DNA from: Roseobacter weihaiensis
GTDB taxonomy: Bacteria; Pseudomonadota; Alphaproteobacteria; Rhodobacterales; Rhodobacteraceae
DNA length: 64,000 bases
Direction of reading: 5' to 3'
Assembly (NCBI RefSeq): GCF_020622345.1
Contig: NZ_JACNMO010000009.1
Coordinates: 1 to 64,000, forward strand
The position numbers were made by a program, and so were the translations under genes. Below, in pieces: positions 1 to 8,435 of this stretch. A model generated the notes under the pieces. The model did not search any database. It saw only the letters and a program-made list of their open reading frames with translations, and was not told where the DNA came from. The first letter of the stretch is position 1. Each line of letters opens with the position of its first letter.

Positions 1-126
1 CGGCCCAACCGAACAGGACCATCAATGACTGCGAAGAGAAGTGTGACCCGGATGAGAGACAAGGATTCCTACAGCACGGAAATGACACAATGAAATGAAC
101 TTGACCCAAACGCCCGATTAGAGAAG

Positions 127-543
127 TGCGAATTAGGAGATGCCTCCGTACCTTTCTTGTTCGATACCCATGCCATGATCTATTCAGAGGAAGCTCCTGC
201 GCTAGAGACGGCGTTACACAACCAGTTCGCAGATCGGCGGATCAACGCATCCAACATGCGCAAAGAATTTTTTACAGTGTCTCTGGAAGAAGTTGAGGCC
301 GCTGTGAACGATCTTGCCCCCGAGGCTGATTTTCATACCGACATCGAAGCCCAGGAGTATTACGAGACGCTTGCAAGACGGAAAGAATTGGCCGAGCGGC
401 TTGCACGCCAAGATTCCGAAGAATTGCTAGCGGAGATATCGGCAGCTCGGCTGGTCATATTCTGCACGCGTCAACGTCCGCTTCAGGAAAGCTGCGCTGC
501 AGCAATACCCACAAGCTCAACTTCCGCTCTGGGCCGTCCCTGA
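127..543 (+). pseudogene. T5orf172 (GIY-YIG-like) nuclease domain, C-terminal fragment
   Basis: The reading frame is open from about 103 and gives recognisable T5orf172/DUF4041-type sequence (LGDASVPF, then FDTHAMIYSEEAPALE, then RRINASNMRKEFFTVSLEEVE). This is the C-terminal part of the phage-type GIY-YIG-like domain found in DUF4041 proteins. No start codon or N-terminal half precedes it; the annotated-looking start at 157 is an internal TTG. After about 475 the sequence no longer looks like the family and runs on to a stop at 543. It is followed immediately by other unrelated gene fragments. I read it as a truncated remnant, not a working gene; the family match is from memory of the motif. 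Confidence 0.55.
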
Positions 544-558
544 AGATGGCCCGCTTCG

Positions 559-729
559 TTAGATTTCAATGGCTTCTGCAATCGCAAGAGCATCTTCCAG
601 CTCAACATCCAGATACCGAACTGCGCTATCCATTTTCGTATAACCCAACAAGAGCTGAACCGCGCATAGGTTGCCTGTCTTCTTGTAGATCTTTGTGACC
701 TTGGTTCTCCGCATTGAATGGGTACCATA
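559..729 (-). pseudogene. Tyrosine recombinase/integrase, C-terminal catalytic fragment
   Basis: About 57 residues on the minus strand match the C-terminal end of a tyrosine recombinase. They show YGTHSMRRTK (the conserved His-x-x-Arg box), LLLGYTK (the box usually reading GHTK), then VRYLDVE with the nucleophilic tyrosine. Everything upstream of YGTH is missing, because the frame runs into an unrelated fragment encoded on the opposite strand. It cannot encode an active recombinase, but it marks past integration activity at this edge of the window. Confidence 0.6.
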
Positions 730-731
730 AG

Positions 732-869
732 GCCAAGCTGAAAATCTATCACACGCCGTGGTCACCCAACTACGGCAACACCAAAATCAACACTGACAAT
801 GACGAGCGCTGGTTCTGCTACGAAGCCGAAGCTCTCGCCGCAGGATGGCGACCCGTCGCAGGGCGGTAG
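732..869 (+). pseudogene. 'Sunset'-type C-terminal domain fragment
   Basis: The plus strand reads about 45 residues (AKLKIYHTPWSPNYGNTKI, then ERWFCYEAEALAAGWRPV) before a TAG stop at 867-869. This is the pattern of the small YHxPxSxxYxxTxI...ERWFCxxAEAxAAGWR domain often found at the C-terminus of thermonuclease-like secreted proteins. The frame has no start and begins exactly where the recombinase fragment on the other strand ends, so the junction near 730 is a rearrangement breakpoint. It is too short for the standard ORF cutoff. Confidence 0.45.
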
Positions 870-905
870 TCATTAAATATCGACACTACTGCCAAGCTCG
901 GACGT

Positions 906-2229
906 TCAAACCGATCTGTTCATCGTCTTGCCGGTATCCATTTCTCCAACTTTTGCACTGTATCTATCAATCTTGGTACCTGGCGGCAGTGTCTGGCGAA
1001 CAGGTGGAGCAGAGAAACCATCAGGAAATCCGGTGGTCTGAGTATTTGGCCATATGAGTTCTCCCGTTTTAGGATCATACCATTCGTCACCCAAACCCGG
1101 CTTGTGCCAAGGCTCTCGTTTCAGCGGCACATGGGGCTTTATCTTGCCCATGATCCTGGATTTTGCGACGACCCTCGCAATCAGCACACCAGCTTCTGAG
1201 AGGACGGCACCCGCGAGGCCTCCGGTGGCCGCACCCAGGGCCGCGCCGTCGAGGCGGTCGAGCACGCCGCCTTCGTCGTGGCCCGCGCCCGAGAGGCCGC
1301 CTGTTGCAGCACCGGTGCGGGCACCGGCTGGGACAGCGCCACGCACGCCTTGCCTGGCGCGGGCGGCGTTGGCGGCGACCCCTCCGACGGGAACAACGAT
1401 CGTGGGCACGGCCACCGCGAGTTCGCCGCCGACAAACCAGTTCGGGTTGGCAAGCCGTTCCACATTCATCAGTTGTCGACGTTCTGCAACAAGTTTCTCG
1501 TAAGAGCGGTCGGTGAACAGCGTCTCCAGCCGCGCCATGCCTTCTTCGCCAAATCCAAAGGTCAGACCCTGGTCGCCGCCGCCCCAAAAGCTCTCGGAAT
1601 CCGATGCGCGCCGTGCGTTGGTGGCCAGCTGATATTGCTCGAAGTTCCTGCGTGGGTCGTCGAGATAGAGTTCGTTGAGCATGTGCTGGGAATCAAAACC
1701 CGAAGAGACATAATCCCACAGCATATTTGCGCCGTAGCCCGCGCCTTCGAAGAGACCCACGCCGGGATTATCGTGTCTGCCAGACTCGCGCGCGGCCTGA
1801 TCATAGGCCTGGTTGAAGCCTTGTTCGTCAAGGTCTGCGGGAATACCGCGCCAGTCGGACACCGCGTTTTGCTGCAACGCCTGCTCGCGTTGGCGCTCTC
1901 CGATCTGCTCCTCGGCCTTGGCCATGGCGGCTTCAGTGCCGAAGATCACATAGAGTTGTGTGACGGGCAGCGGAATATTGTGGCGGGGCGACTGGCCTTC
2001 GTCGTTCAAAATGCCCGAGGCGACACGGTCTCCGTTGGTCATGTCGTAGATGCGGTAGCCTTATGCCGGGAAGCGGCTGGCCGGTGCTGTCATCCACGGC
2101 CTCCGCTTCGACCCAGTTGTCAGGGCAGTCCTCGCAGATCTGCCCCACATCGCCGCCGGGTTGGCCGTCTGTGGCGGCAAGACCCTGCCGGAGCAGCGCG
2201 GGGTTGTTCGGGTTGCCATTTGGTCCCAT
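906..2229 (-). pseudogene. Truncated, frameshifted polymorphic-toxin-like gene with partial TNT domain
   Basis: The gene starts at ATG 2229 (MGPNGNPNNPALL) and reads to GQPLPGI. It then needs a one-base shift near 2058-2066 to continue into YRIYDMTNGDRVASG and the long second frame that ends at 906. The first part looks like a carboxypeptidase-regulatory-like segment, as found in secreted effector leaders. The middle has a glycine/alanine-rich stretch of the glycine-zipper kind. The C-terminus (EWYDPKTGELIWP, then DGF, then LPPGTKIDRYS) matches the beginning of the tuberculosis necrotizing toxin NAD-glycohydrolase family, but the rest of that domain is absent. I infer a dead effector gene; secretion by a type VI system is only a guess from the general layout. 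No immunity gene is recognisable next to it. Confidence 0.5.
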
Positions 2230-2471
2230 CAGGCGAAGCCCGCATAAAAGTCGGTCATCTGCGTGTGCATCAGATCGACCGTCTCACCTTGGGCGACGAT
2301 CCGGCGGAGCGCGCCCATCAGCGGATCATCGAACCAGTAAATGCCGTGGATCAGCGCCGCGCCGACGTAGGCCAAACGTCGCTCCGCTGCGCGCAGGCCA
2401 TAGCCATCCGCATGAGAGAGACAGGCATCGAGAAACGCCTGCACGAAAGCGGCCTGCCGCCTTGCAACCAA
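2229..2471 (-). CDS. Hypothetical protein, probably N-terminally truncated
   Basis: This 80-residue frame ends in a TGATG overlap with the start of the toxin-like gene at 2229, so it was probably co-translated with it. It opens at a TTG directly after an in-frame TAG, with no ribosome binding site, which suggests the N-terminus is lost. The sequence is mostly helical in character (AAERRLAYVGAALIHGIYWF). I do not recognise a family. Its position suggests an accessory protein (chaperone or adaptor) of the downstream toxin-like gene, without direct evidence. Confidence 0.35.
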   Translation of the reverse strand: MVARRQAAFVQAFLDACLSHADGYGLRAAERRLAYVGAALIHGIYWFDDPLMGALRRIVAQGETVDLMHTQMTDFYAGFA

Positions 2472-2517
2472 CTACTGCGCCGATGTCGTCTGATCACCAT
2501 GCTGAAAAAAGGAAACG

Positions 2518-2763
2518 ATGTGTCCGAAAAAGGGAAGATGTCGTGGCAAACGTTGGGAAGACGCGGAAAACTGGCTGTTCTGCATGGATAAAGCGCTGGA
2601 TGACGAAGACCACACCGGGCCGCATGTTGACAGGTTGCGGGTTGTCTTTCGCCGTGTTGCCGCGATCCTCATCAATGATATGCCGGACTGGGAAGAGGGC
2701 AATGCCGCCGACGGTATGACGGGCAGCAAGTTCAGCAGGGCCAGAGGGCGATCAGGGTCCTGA
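2518..2763 (+). CDS. Hypothetical small protein, doubtful
   Basis: An 81-residue open frame with an acidic centre (KALDDEDHTGPHVDRLR, INDMPDWEEG). It has no recognised domain, no clear ribosome binding site and no partner gene in the same direction. It lies between the toxin-like remnants and the amidotransferase gene. It may be real, but it is equally likely to be a chance frame in GC-rich DNA. Confidence 0.25.
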   Translation: MCPKKGRCRGKRWEDAENWLFCMDKALDDEDHTGPHVDRLRVVFRRVAAILINDMPDWEEGNAADGMTGSKFSRARGRSGS

Positions 2764-2787
2764 TCGCATCGACCGCGGTTGGGGCGG

Positions 2788-3537
2788 TCAGCCGGGCCGG
2801 GGAGGTGCACGGCCAATAGGGGTCTGGGCGGGGACGCTCCTTCGCAATCCTTCATAAAGCGTGGCAGATTGCACCAGAGCATCGCCGCTATGTGCGTCGC
2901 ACTCTGTCACGAAGGCTTCGGTCGCGTTCTGTGATCCGAACCATTGCACGGCAGCGGCCATATTGGCCGGATCTGTGAGCCACCCGCGCACCAGACCTGC
3001 AGTGATCTCGGGGTGAAACTGCACGCCCCAGGCATGGGGACCGACCCGGATCGCCTGATGACGGCAGGCCGGTGAGCCGGCGAGCGTGATGCTGTCTGGT
3101 GGCAGGCGGGTCGCCGCCACCCCGTGCCACTGCAACACCGGAAACCGTGCGGGCAGAGTGTCGAAGACCAGGTCCGGGGCACCGGTGCGGGCAACGGGGC
3201 CGATGGCCACGGTCGGGGTCGCGAGCGGTTGGCATGTGCCGCCAAGGGCATCGACAAGCAATTGGTGACCGAGGCAAATGCCCAGATACGGCTTGCCCAA
3301 ATCTCGCACCCATCGGGCGATTGCGGCCTTTTCGGCGATCAACCAACGATGGCTGTGGCTCTCCCAGACATCCATCGGACCGCCCATCACAATGAGCGCG
3401 TCAAAAGCGGTCAAGGCCGGGATCGGATCACCCTGATAGAACCGGACAACATGGGCGGTGTCGCCCGCTGCCGCGATATGGTCCGAGAAGGCAGCAGGTC
3501 GTTCGCTCGCAACATGCTGAAAGATCAGCACCTGCAT
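2788..3537 (-). CDS. Type 1 glutamine amidotransferase
   Basis: A 249-residue class I glutamine amidotransferase domain protein of the stand-alone type (GMP-synthase-like or gamma-glutamyl hydrolase-like). The nucleophile elbow is GICLGHQLL, with the cysteine near residue 93, and the His-Glu pair lies in GVQFHPE. The start at ATG 3537 overlaps the stop of tmm as TGATG, so the two are translationally coupled and last in this minus-strand run. The family hydrolyses glutamine to deliver ammonia, or cleaves gamma-glutamyl bonds. Since the neighbouring pathway makes gamma-glutamylmethylamide and N-methylglutamate, a role in gamma-glutamyl intermediate turnover is plausible but unproven. Confidence 0.8.
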   Translation of the reverse strand: MQVLIFQHVASERPAAFSDHIAAAGDTAHVVRFYQGDPIPALTAFDALIVMGGPMDVWESHSHRWLIAEKAAIARWVRDLGKPYLGICLGHQLLVDALGGTCQPLATPTVAIGPVARTGAPDLVFDTLPARFPVLQWHGVAATRLPPDSITLAGSPACRHQAIRVGPHAWGVQFHPEITAGLVRGWLTDPANMAAAVQWFGSQNATEAFVTECDAHSGDALVQSATLYEGLRRSVPAQTPIGRAPPRPG

Positions 3538-4871
3538 CAGTTCTGGAGATAGACCTCCAGGCTGTCGTCGAGCGCGTCCTTCCAGGGAGTATGATGTACC
3601 GGGGCCATGGTGCCGGTGATCACGGATTTGTAGCTGTTGTTGCGGAAAGTCATGATGCCCTTTTTCTTATGGCCTTTCCATTCCTTGAAGGCTTGGCAAG
3701 CCCCTTCGACATCAAAGGTGGGGTAGTCGGTTTCTTCGATCAGCTCTTTGACATAGTCGCCCTGATACCAGATGGCGTCGTAGTCATCCTCGCCCGCGTC
3801 CTCGCGGGCCACGCGGTCTGCCACATCGGCCTGCATGGTGGCCAGATCCGGCATTTCGATCCGCCCCATGATCGCGTCGCGCACCCACCAGGCCTGCGCA
3901 TCGAACATGTTGAAGGTGAACCACTGGTCCTGCATCCCGATGTAGAACAGTGCAGGTTCGTGGATATAGGCGACCCCTTTGTAGAGGTCCGCCGTGGCCA
4001 GCCGGTTGGCCGTTTTCAGACGCAGCCTGTCGGGCAGGAAGGGGAAGTGATGTTTGTAGCCGGTGCAGAGGATCACCGCCTCCACGTCCTTGGATGTCCC
4101 GTCTTTGAAGTGCGCGGTATTGCCATCCACATGGATCAGCAGCGGCACCTCCTGCCAGTTGCTGGGCCAGTCATACCCCATCGGGGCGGTGCGGTGGCTG
4201 ACGGTCACGCTCTTGCAGCCGTATTTCCAGCATTGCGAGCCGATGTCTTCGGCCGAATAGGAGGTGCCGACGATCAGGATATCCTTGTCCTTGAATTCCA
4301 TCGCATCGCGGAAGTCATGAGCGTGCAGCACCCGTCCCTTGAAGCTCTCAAAGCCCGCAAAATAGGGAACATTCGGGGTGGAGAAATGGCCCGAGCAGAC
4401 GATCACATGGTCGAATTCCTCGGTATAGGTGTGATCTTCGGGCAGGTTGCAGACCGTGACCTTGAAAGTATCGCCGTCCTTCTCGACCCAGCGCACGGCA
4501 GTCTCGAACCGGATCCAGTCGCGCACCCCGGCCTTTTTTACCCGCCCTTCGATATAGTCGAACAGCACCGCCCGCGGCGGATAAGAGGCGATCTGTTTGC
4601 CGAAATGTTCCTCGAAGGAGTAATCCGCGAACTCCAGCCCTTCCTTGGGGCCGTTCGACCACAGGTAGCGGTACATGGAGCCGTGCACGGGCTCGCCATA
4701 CTCATCAAGCCCGGTGCGCCAGGTGTAATTCCACAAACCGCCCCAGCCGGATTGTTTTTCGAAACAGACAATCTCGGGAATATCTGCGCCTTTTGCCGCA
4801 GCGGATTGAAAGGCGCGCAGCTGCGCAAGGCCCGAGGGGCCAGCGCCGATGACAGCGATGCGTTTTGTCAT
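3537..4871 (-). CDS. tmm: Trimethylamine monooxygenase (flavin monooxygenase family)
   Basis: A 444-residue flavin-containing monooxygenase. The FAD motif is [11 protein letters not shown] near residue 7. The second dinucleotide (NADPH) site is [16 protein letters not shown], the form typical of bacterial Tmm. The FMO identifying stretch reads [11 protein letters not shown]. Bacterial Tmm oxidises trimethylamine (also dimethylsulfide and other amines) to the N-oxide using NADPH and oxygen in the cytoplasm. ATG 4871 is preceded by GGAG at good spacing. It sits downstream of gmaS on the same strand with a 143-base gap that contains its own candidate regulatory motif. Its place among methylamine genes makes Tmm more likely than a generic FMO. 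Confidence 0.88.
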   Translation of the reverse strand: MTKRIAVIGAGPSGLAQLRAFQSAAAKGADIPEIVCFEKQSGWGGLWNYTWRTGLDEYGEPVHGSMYRYLWSNGPKEGLEFADYSFEEHFGKQIASYPPRAVLFDYIEGRVKKAGVRDWIRFETAVRWVEKDGDTFKVTVCNLPEDHTYTEEFDHVIVCSGHFSTPNVPYFAGFESFKGRVLHAHDFRDAMEFKDKDILIVGTSYSAEDIGSQCWKYGCKSVTVSHRTAPMGYDWPSNWQEVPLLIHVDGNTAHFKDGTSKDVEAVILCTGYKHHFPFLPDRLRLKTANRLATADLYKGVAYIHEPALFYIGMQDQWFTFNMFDAQAWWVRDAIMGRIEMPDLATMQADVADRVAREDAGEDDYDAIWYQGDYVKELIEETDYPTFDVEGACQAFKEWKGHKKKGIMTFRNNSYKSVITGTMAPVHHTPWKDALDDSLEVYLQN

Positions 4872-4949
4872 AGTGATACTCCCGGAACGTTTTATTTATG
4901 TCTGCCCGATTGGGCGCGATGCACGACCTTTAAGTCAATATTTTTTCAC

Positions 4950-4958
4950 AACAGGAAA
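4950..4958 (-). promoter_or_regulatory. Candidate shared operator motif upstream of tmm
   Basis: The plus strand reads AACAGGAAA here (TTTCCTGTT towards tmm). The same nine bases occur as TTTCCTGTT at 15923-15931, between the two regulator genes, and closely related copies lie upstream of amt and dmmD. A binding site for a pathway regulator is inferred from recurrence only. Confidence 0.3.
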
Positions 4959-5014
4959 CAGGCAGTGGCCGAGCATTTCTGTACACAGCCTTTGTTTTCG
5001 GCGTTTCCGACCCC

Positions 5015-6337
5015 TCAGATGTCAAGTGTGTTGGCTTTCTCCCAAGCTGAGAAATGTGCACAGAAATCCAGCCATTCCTGGTGCTTCATCTTCAGATAGG
5101 CCTTTGAGAACTCCTCGCCCATCGCGGCCTTGAGCCCCTTGTCCTTGTCGTATTCGCGCAAAGCATCCAGCATGTTGAGCGGCAGTTTCGGGGCCCCTCG
5201 CACCTTGTGGCCGTCGGCATACATATCGATGTCATAGCGTTTGCCCGGATCCGCCTGGCTGCGGATTCCCGACAGCCCCGCCGCGATGATGACCGCTTGC
5301 AGCAGATAGGGGTTGGTGGCCCCATCGGGCAGGCGCAATTCAAACCGACCGGGGCCGGGGACGCGGACCATGTGGGTGCGGTTGTTGCCCGTCCAGGTGA
5401 CAGTGTTTGGCGCCCATGTCGCCCCGGAGGTGGTGCGCGGCGCATTGATGCGTTTGTAGCTGTTCACCGTCGGGTTGGTGATGGCGGCGAGCGCCGAGGC
5501 GTGTTTCATGATCCCGCCCAGAAAGAACTTGCCCTGCTCGGAGAGGCCCAGTTCTCCCGTCGGCCCCTCGGCCTTGTCCGTGGCAAAGACGTTGGTCTTG
5601 CCCTCCCTGTCCCAGACCGAAATGTGAGCATGACAGCCATTGCCGGTCAGCCCTTCGATGGGCTTTGGCATGAAGGTCGCCCGCAGCCCGTGTTTCTCGG
5701 CCACCGATTTGACCATGAACTTGAAAAACGAATGTTTGTCGGCGGTGGCCAGTGCATCGTCGAACGCCCAGTTCATCTCGAACTGACCGTTGGCGTCTTC
5801 GTGGTCGTTCTGGTAGGGGCCCCAGCCCAGGGCCAGCATGTGGTCGCAGATCTCGGCCACCACGTCATAGCGGCGCATCACCGCCTGTTGATCGTAACAG
5901 GGCTTGGCGGCGGTATCGAATTCATCGCTGATCTCGCTGCCATCGGGGGTCAGCAGGAAGAACTCCGCCTCGATGCCGGTTTTGACACGCAGGCCTTCCT
6001 CAGCAGCCTCTGCCACCAGGCGGCGCAGCACGTTGCGGGGGGCTTGCGCCACATCTTCGCCTTCCATAACGCAATTGCCCGCCACCCAAGCGACCTCGGG
6101 CTTCCACGGCAGCTGGATCACCGAGGCCGGGTCCGGCACCGCCAGCATATCAGGGTGCGCGGGCGTCATATCGAGCCAGGTAGCGAAGCCGGCAAAGCCC
6201 GCGCCCTCCTCCTGCATATCGGCGATGGCCTGCGCGGGCACCAGCTTGGCGCGTTGCCCGCCAAAGAGGTCGGTAAAGGAGATCATGAAGTATTTTACGC
6301 CGTTGTCGGCTGCAAATCTGGCGAGATCAAGTGTCAT
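5015..6337 (-). CDS. gmaS: Gamma-glutamylmethylamide synthetase (glutamine synthetase type III-like, GlnT)
   Basis: A 440-residue glutamine-synthetase-fold enzyme, shorter and distinct at the N-terminus from GlnA (VKYFMISFTDLFGGQRAK). The catalytic beta-barrel signatures are present: IEAEFFLL for metal binding, NGCHAHISVWD for the ATP/glutamate site, and a PGRFELRLPDGATNPYLL segment. GmaS joins monomethylamine to glutamate with ATP to give gamma-glutamylmethylamide, the entry step of the N-methylglutamate route. It lies 63 bases downstream of mgsC in one minus-strand unit mgsA-mgsB-mgsC-gmaS-tmm, the usual roseobacter arrangement. A general glutamine synthetase is unlikely given these neighbours. 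Confidence 0.9.
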   Translation of the reverse strand: MTLDLARFAADNGVKYFMISFTDLFGGQRAKLVPAQAIADMQEEGAGFAGFATWLDMTPAHPDMLAVPDPASVIQLPWKPEVAWVAGNCVMEGEDVAQAPRNVLRRLVAEAAEEGLRVKTGIEAEFFLLTPDGSEISDEFDTAAKPCYDQQAVMRRYDVVAEICDHMLALGWGPYQNDHEDANGQFEMNWAFDDALATADKHSFFKFMVKSVAEKHGLRATFMPKPIEGLTGNGCHAHISVWDREGKTNVFATDKAEGPTGELGLSEQGKFFLGGIMKHASALAAITNPTVNSYKRINAPRTTSGATWAPNTVTWTGNNRTHMVRVPGPGRFELRLPDGATNPYLLQAVIIAAGLSGIRSQADPGKRYDIDMYADGHKVRGAPKLPLNMLDALREYDKDKGLKAAMGEEFSKAYLKMKHQEWLDFCAHFSAWEKANTLDI

Positions 6338-6400
6338 GCGTGTTCCCTGTCATCGATGTTGTAAGGGCGCGTCCGATGCTCCGGCGCGCCCCTTTTGCGG

Positions 6401-7747
6401 TTAGTAGGATGTGCCTGGTTTACCGGGATACCAGTCGGTGCCGGCAAGGGGGATCTTGGCCATCGCCGCCGCCTCCAGCGTCAGTGCACAAAGGTCTTCC
6501 GGCTCCAGGTTATGAAGGTGGTTCTTGCCGCAGGCCCGCGCGATGGTCTGTGCCTCCAAGGTCATGACCTTGAGGTAGTTGTGCAGACGTCGCCCGCCTT
6601 CGACGGGATCGAGCCGCGCCATCAGGTCGGGATCCTGCGTGGTGATGCCGGCGGGGTCCTGACCCTCGTGCCAGTCATCATAGGCCCCTGCGGTGGTCCC
6701 CAAGGCCTGATAGTCTTCCTCCCACTTGGGGTCGTTGTCCCCCAAAGCGATGAGGGCCGCGGTCCCGATGGCCACCGCATCTGCTCCCATGGCCATGGCC
6801 TTGGCCACATCGGCTCCCGTACGGATGCCGCCGGAGACGACAAGCTGTACCTCGCGGTGCATGCCAAGGTCTTGAAGGGCGCGCACGGCTTCGCGGATGC
6901 AGGCGATGATCGGTTGGCCCACATGTTCGATGAAGACATCTTGCGTGGCGGCTGTGCCCCCCTGCATGCCGTCCAGCACCACCACATCCGCGCCCGCCTT
7001 GACCGCCAGCGTCGTGTCGAAATAGGGCCGCGCGCCGCCGACCTTGATGTAGATCGGGACCTTCCAGCCGGTGATCTCGCGCAGCTCAAGGATCTTGATC
7101 TCCAGATCGTCGGGTCCCGTCCAGTCCGGGTGCCTGCAGGCAGAGCGCTGGTCGATCCCCTTGGGCAGGTTGCGCATCTCCGCCACCCGGTCCGAGATTT
7201 TCTGACCCAGCAACATGCCACCGCCCCCCGGTTTTGCCCCTTGGCCCACGACAATCTCAATGGCGTCCGCGCGGCGCAGGTCATCGGGGTTCATCCCGTA
7301 GCGGGAGGGCAGGTACTGGTAGACCAGCTTGTCGGAATGGCCGCGTTCCTCATCGGTCATGCCGCCATCGCCGGTGGTGGTCGAGGTCCCCGCCAGCGTG
7401 GCGCCCCGCCCCAGCGCTTCCTTGGCCGGGCCCGAGAGGGCGCCGAAAGACATCCCAGCAATGGTGATCGGAATGTCCAACTCGATGGGGTTTGTCGCGT
7501 GGCGGGTGCCCAGCGTGACGGCGGTTTCGCATTTCTCCCGATAGCCTTCGAGCGGGTAACGCGAGATCGAGGCCCCCAGAAACAGCAGATCGTCAAAATG
7601 CGGCAGCTTGCGTTTGGCTCCGCCGCCGCGAATGTCGTAGATGCCGGTCGCCGCGGCCCGGCGAATTTCCGCATTCACAGGGTTCGAAAAAGTGGCCGAT
7701 TGTATGGGAACGGTGCGGGGAATGCCGCGTGTTTCATCGTCTTTCAT
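6401..7747 (-). CDS. mgsC: N-methylglutamate synthase subunit C (glutamate-synthase large-subunit FMN domain)
   Basis: A 448-residue protein corresponding to the FMN-binding/synthase domain of glutamate synthase: GMSFGALSGPAKEALGRG, VGQGAKPGGGGMLLG, VVLDGMQGGTAATQ and SGGIRTGADVAKAMAMGAD. A cysteine cluster expected for an iron-sulfur centre follows only partially. With MgsA and MgsB it forms the three-part enzyme that turns gamma-glutamylmethylamide plus glutamate into N-methylglutamate. I chose the second ATG (7747) because AGGA stands six bases before it, whereas the first ATG at 7753 would touch the AGGA directly. It follows mgsB with a nine-base gap. Confidence 0.88.
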   Translation of the reverse strand: MKDDETRGIPRTVPIQSATFSNPVNAEIRRAAATGIYDIRGGGAKRKLPHFDDLLFLGASISRYPLEGYREKCETAVTLGTRHATNPIELDIPITIAGMSFGALSGPAKEALGRGATLAGTSTTTGDGGMTDEERGHSDKLVYQYLPSRYGMNPDDLRRADAIEIVVGQGAKPGGGGMLLGQKISDRVAEMRNLPKGIDQRSACRHPDWTGPDDLEIKILELREITGWKVPIYIKVGGARPYFDTTLAVKAGADVVVLDGMQGGTAATQDVFIEHVGQPIIACIREAVRALQDLGMHREVQLVVSGGIRTGADVAKAMAMGADAVAIGTAALIALGDNDPKWEEDYQALGTTAGAYDDWHEGQDPAGITTQDPDLMARLDPVEGGRRLHNYLKVMTLEAQTIARACGKNHLHNLEPEDLCALTLEAAAMAKIPLAGTDWYPGKPGTSY

Positions 7748-7756
7748 CGCCATTCC

Positions 7757-8434
7757 TCAATATGCGTTGTCGATGTGGAAGTTATAGAGCTTGCGGGCCG
7801 AGCCGTAGCGCCGGAATTCCTCGGGCTTGGCCGTAGAGCTGCCGCGCGCCAGCAGGTCGGCGAGGATTTCGAGATGTTCGGGCCGCATCTCTTTTTCGAT
7901 GCAATCGGCGCCGAGCGATTTGACCGATCCGCGCACGAACAGGCGCGCTTCATAGAGCGAATCGCCCAAGGCCTCGCCGGCATCGCCGCAGACCACCAGA
8001 TTGCCCGACTGCGCCATGAAGGCGCTCATATGTCCGATGTTGCCGTGCACCACGATGTCGATGCCCTTCATCGAGATCCCGCAGCGCGAAGAGGCATTGC
8101 CCTTGATGACCAGCAAGCCGCCATGGCCCGTGGCCCCTGCGTATTGGCTGGCGTCCCCGTCGATCACGACTGTGCCGCTCATCATGTTCTCGGCCACGCC
8201 CGGCCCGGCAGAGCCCTTGATGTTGACCGTCGCCTGCTTGTTCATCCCCGCACAGTAGTAGCCTGTGTGCCCGTTGACCGTGACCTCAATGGGCGCATCG
8301 AGCCCGCAGGCCAGCGCATGCGCCCCGCGCGGGTTTTCAATGGTCCAGGTGGTCTGGTTTGTGGTTTCGGCCTGCGCATGCAGGGTGGCATTCAAGGTCC
8401 GCAAATCGGTCTGTTGCAGATCAATCGTTTGCAT
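7757..8434 (-). CDS. mgsB: N-methylglutamate synthase subunit B (GXGXG domain)
   Basis: A 225-residue protein equal to the C-terminal GXGXG beta-helix domain of glutamate synthase. It shows turns of the type VNIKGSAGPGVAENMMSG, VIDGDASQYAGATGHGGLL and GNASSRCGISMKGID. In glutamate synthase this domain is structural, holding the synthase and amidotransferase domains in position; here it is a separate subunit. ATG 8434 lies two bases beyond the end of mgsA, so mgsA and mgsB are coupled. The family split (A amidotransferase, B GXGXG, C FMN domain) is characteristic of the N-methylglutamate pathway. Confidence 0.88.
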   Translation of the reverse strand: MQTIDLQQTDLRTLNATLHAQAETTNQTTWTIENPRGAHALACGLDAPIEVTVNGHTGYYCAGMNKQATVNIKGSAGPGVAENMMSGTVVIDGDASQYAGATGHGGLLVIKGNASSRCGISMKGIDIVVHGNIGHMSAFMAQSGNLVVCGDAGEALGDSLYEARLFVRGSVKSLGADCIEKEMRPEHLEILADLLARGSSTAKPEEFRRYGSARKLYNFHIDNAY

Positions 8435-8435
8435 A

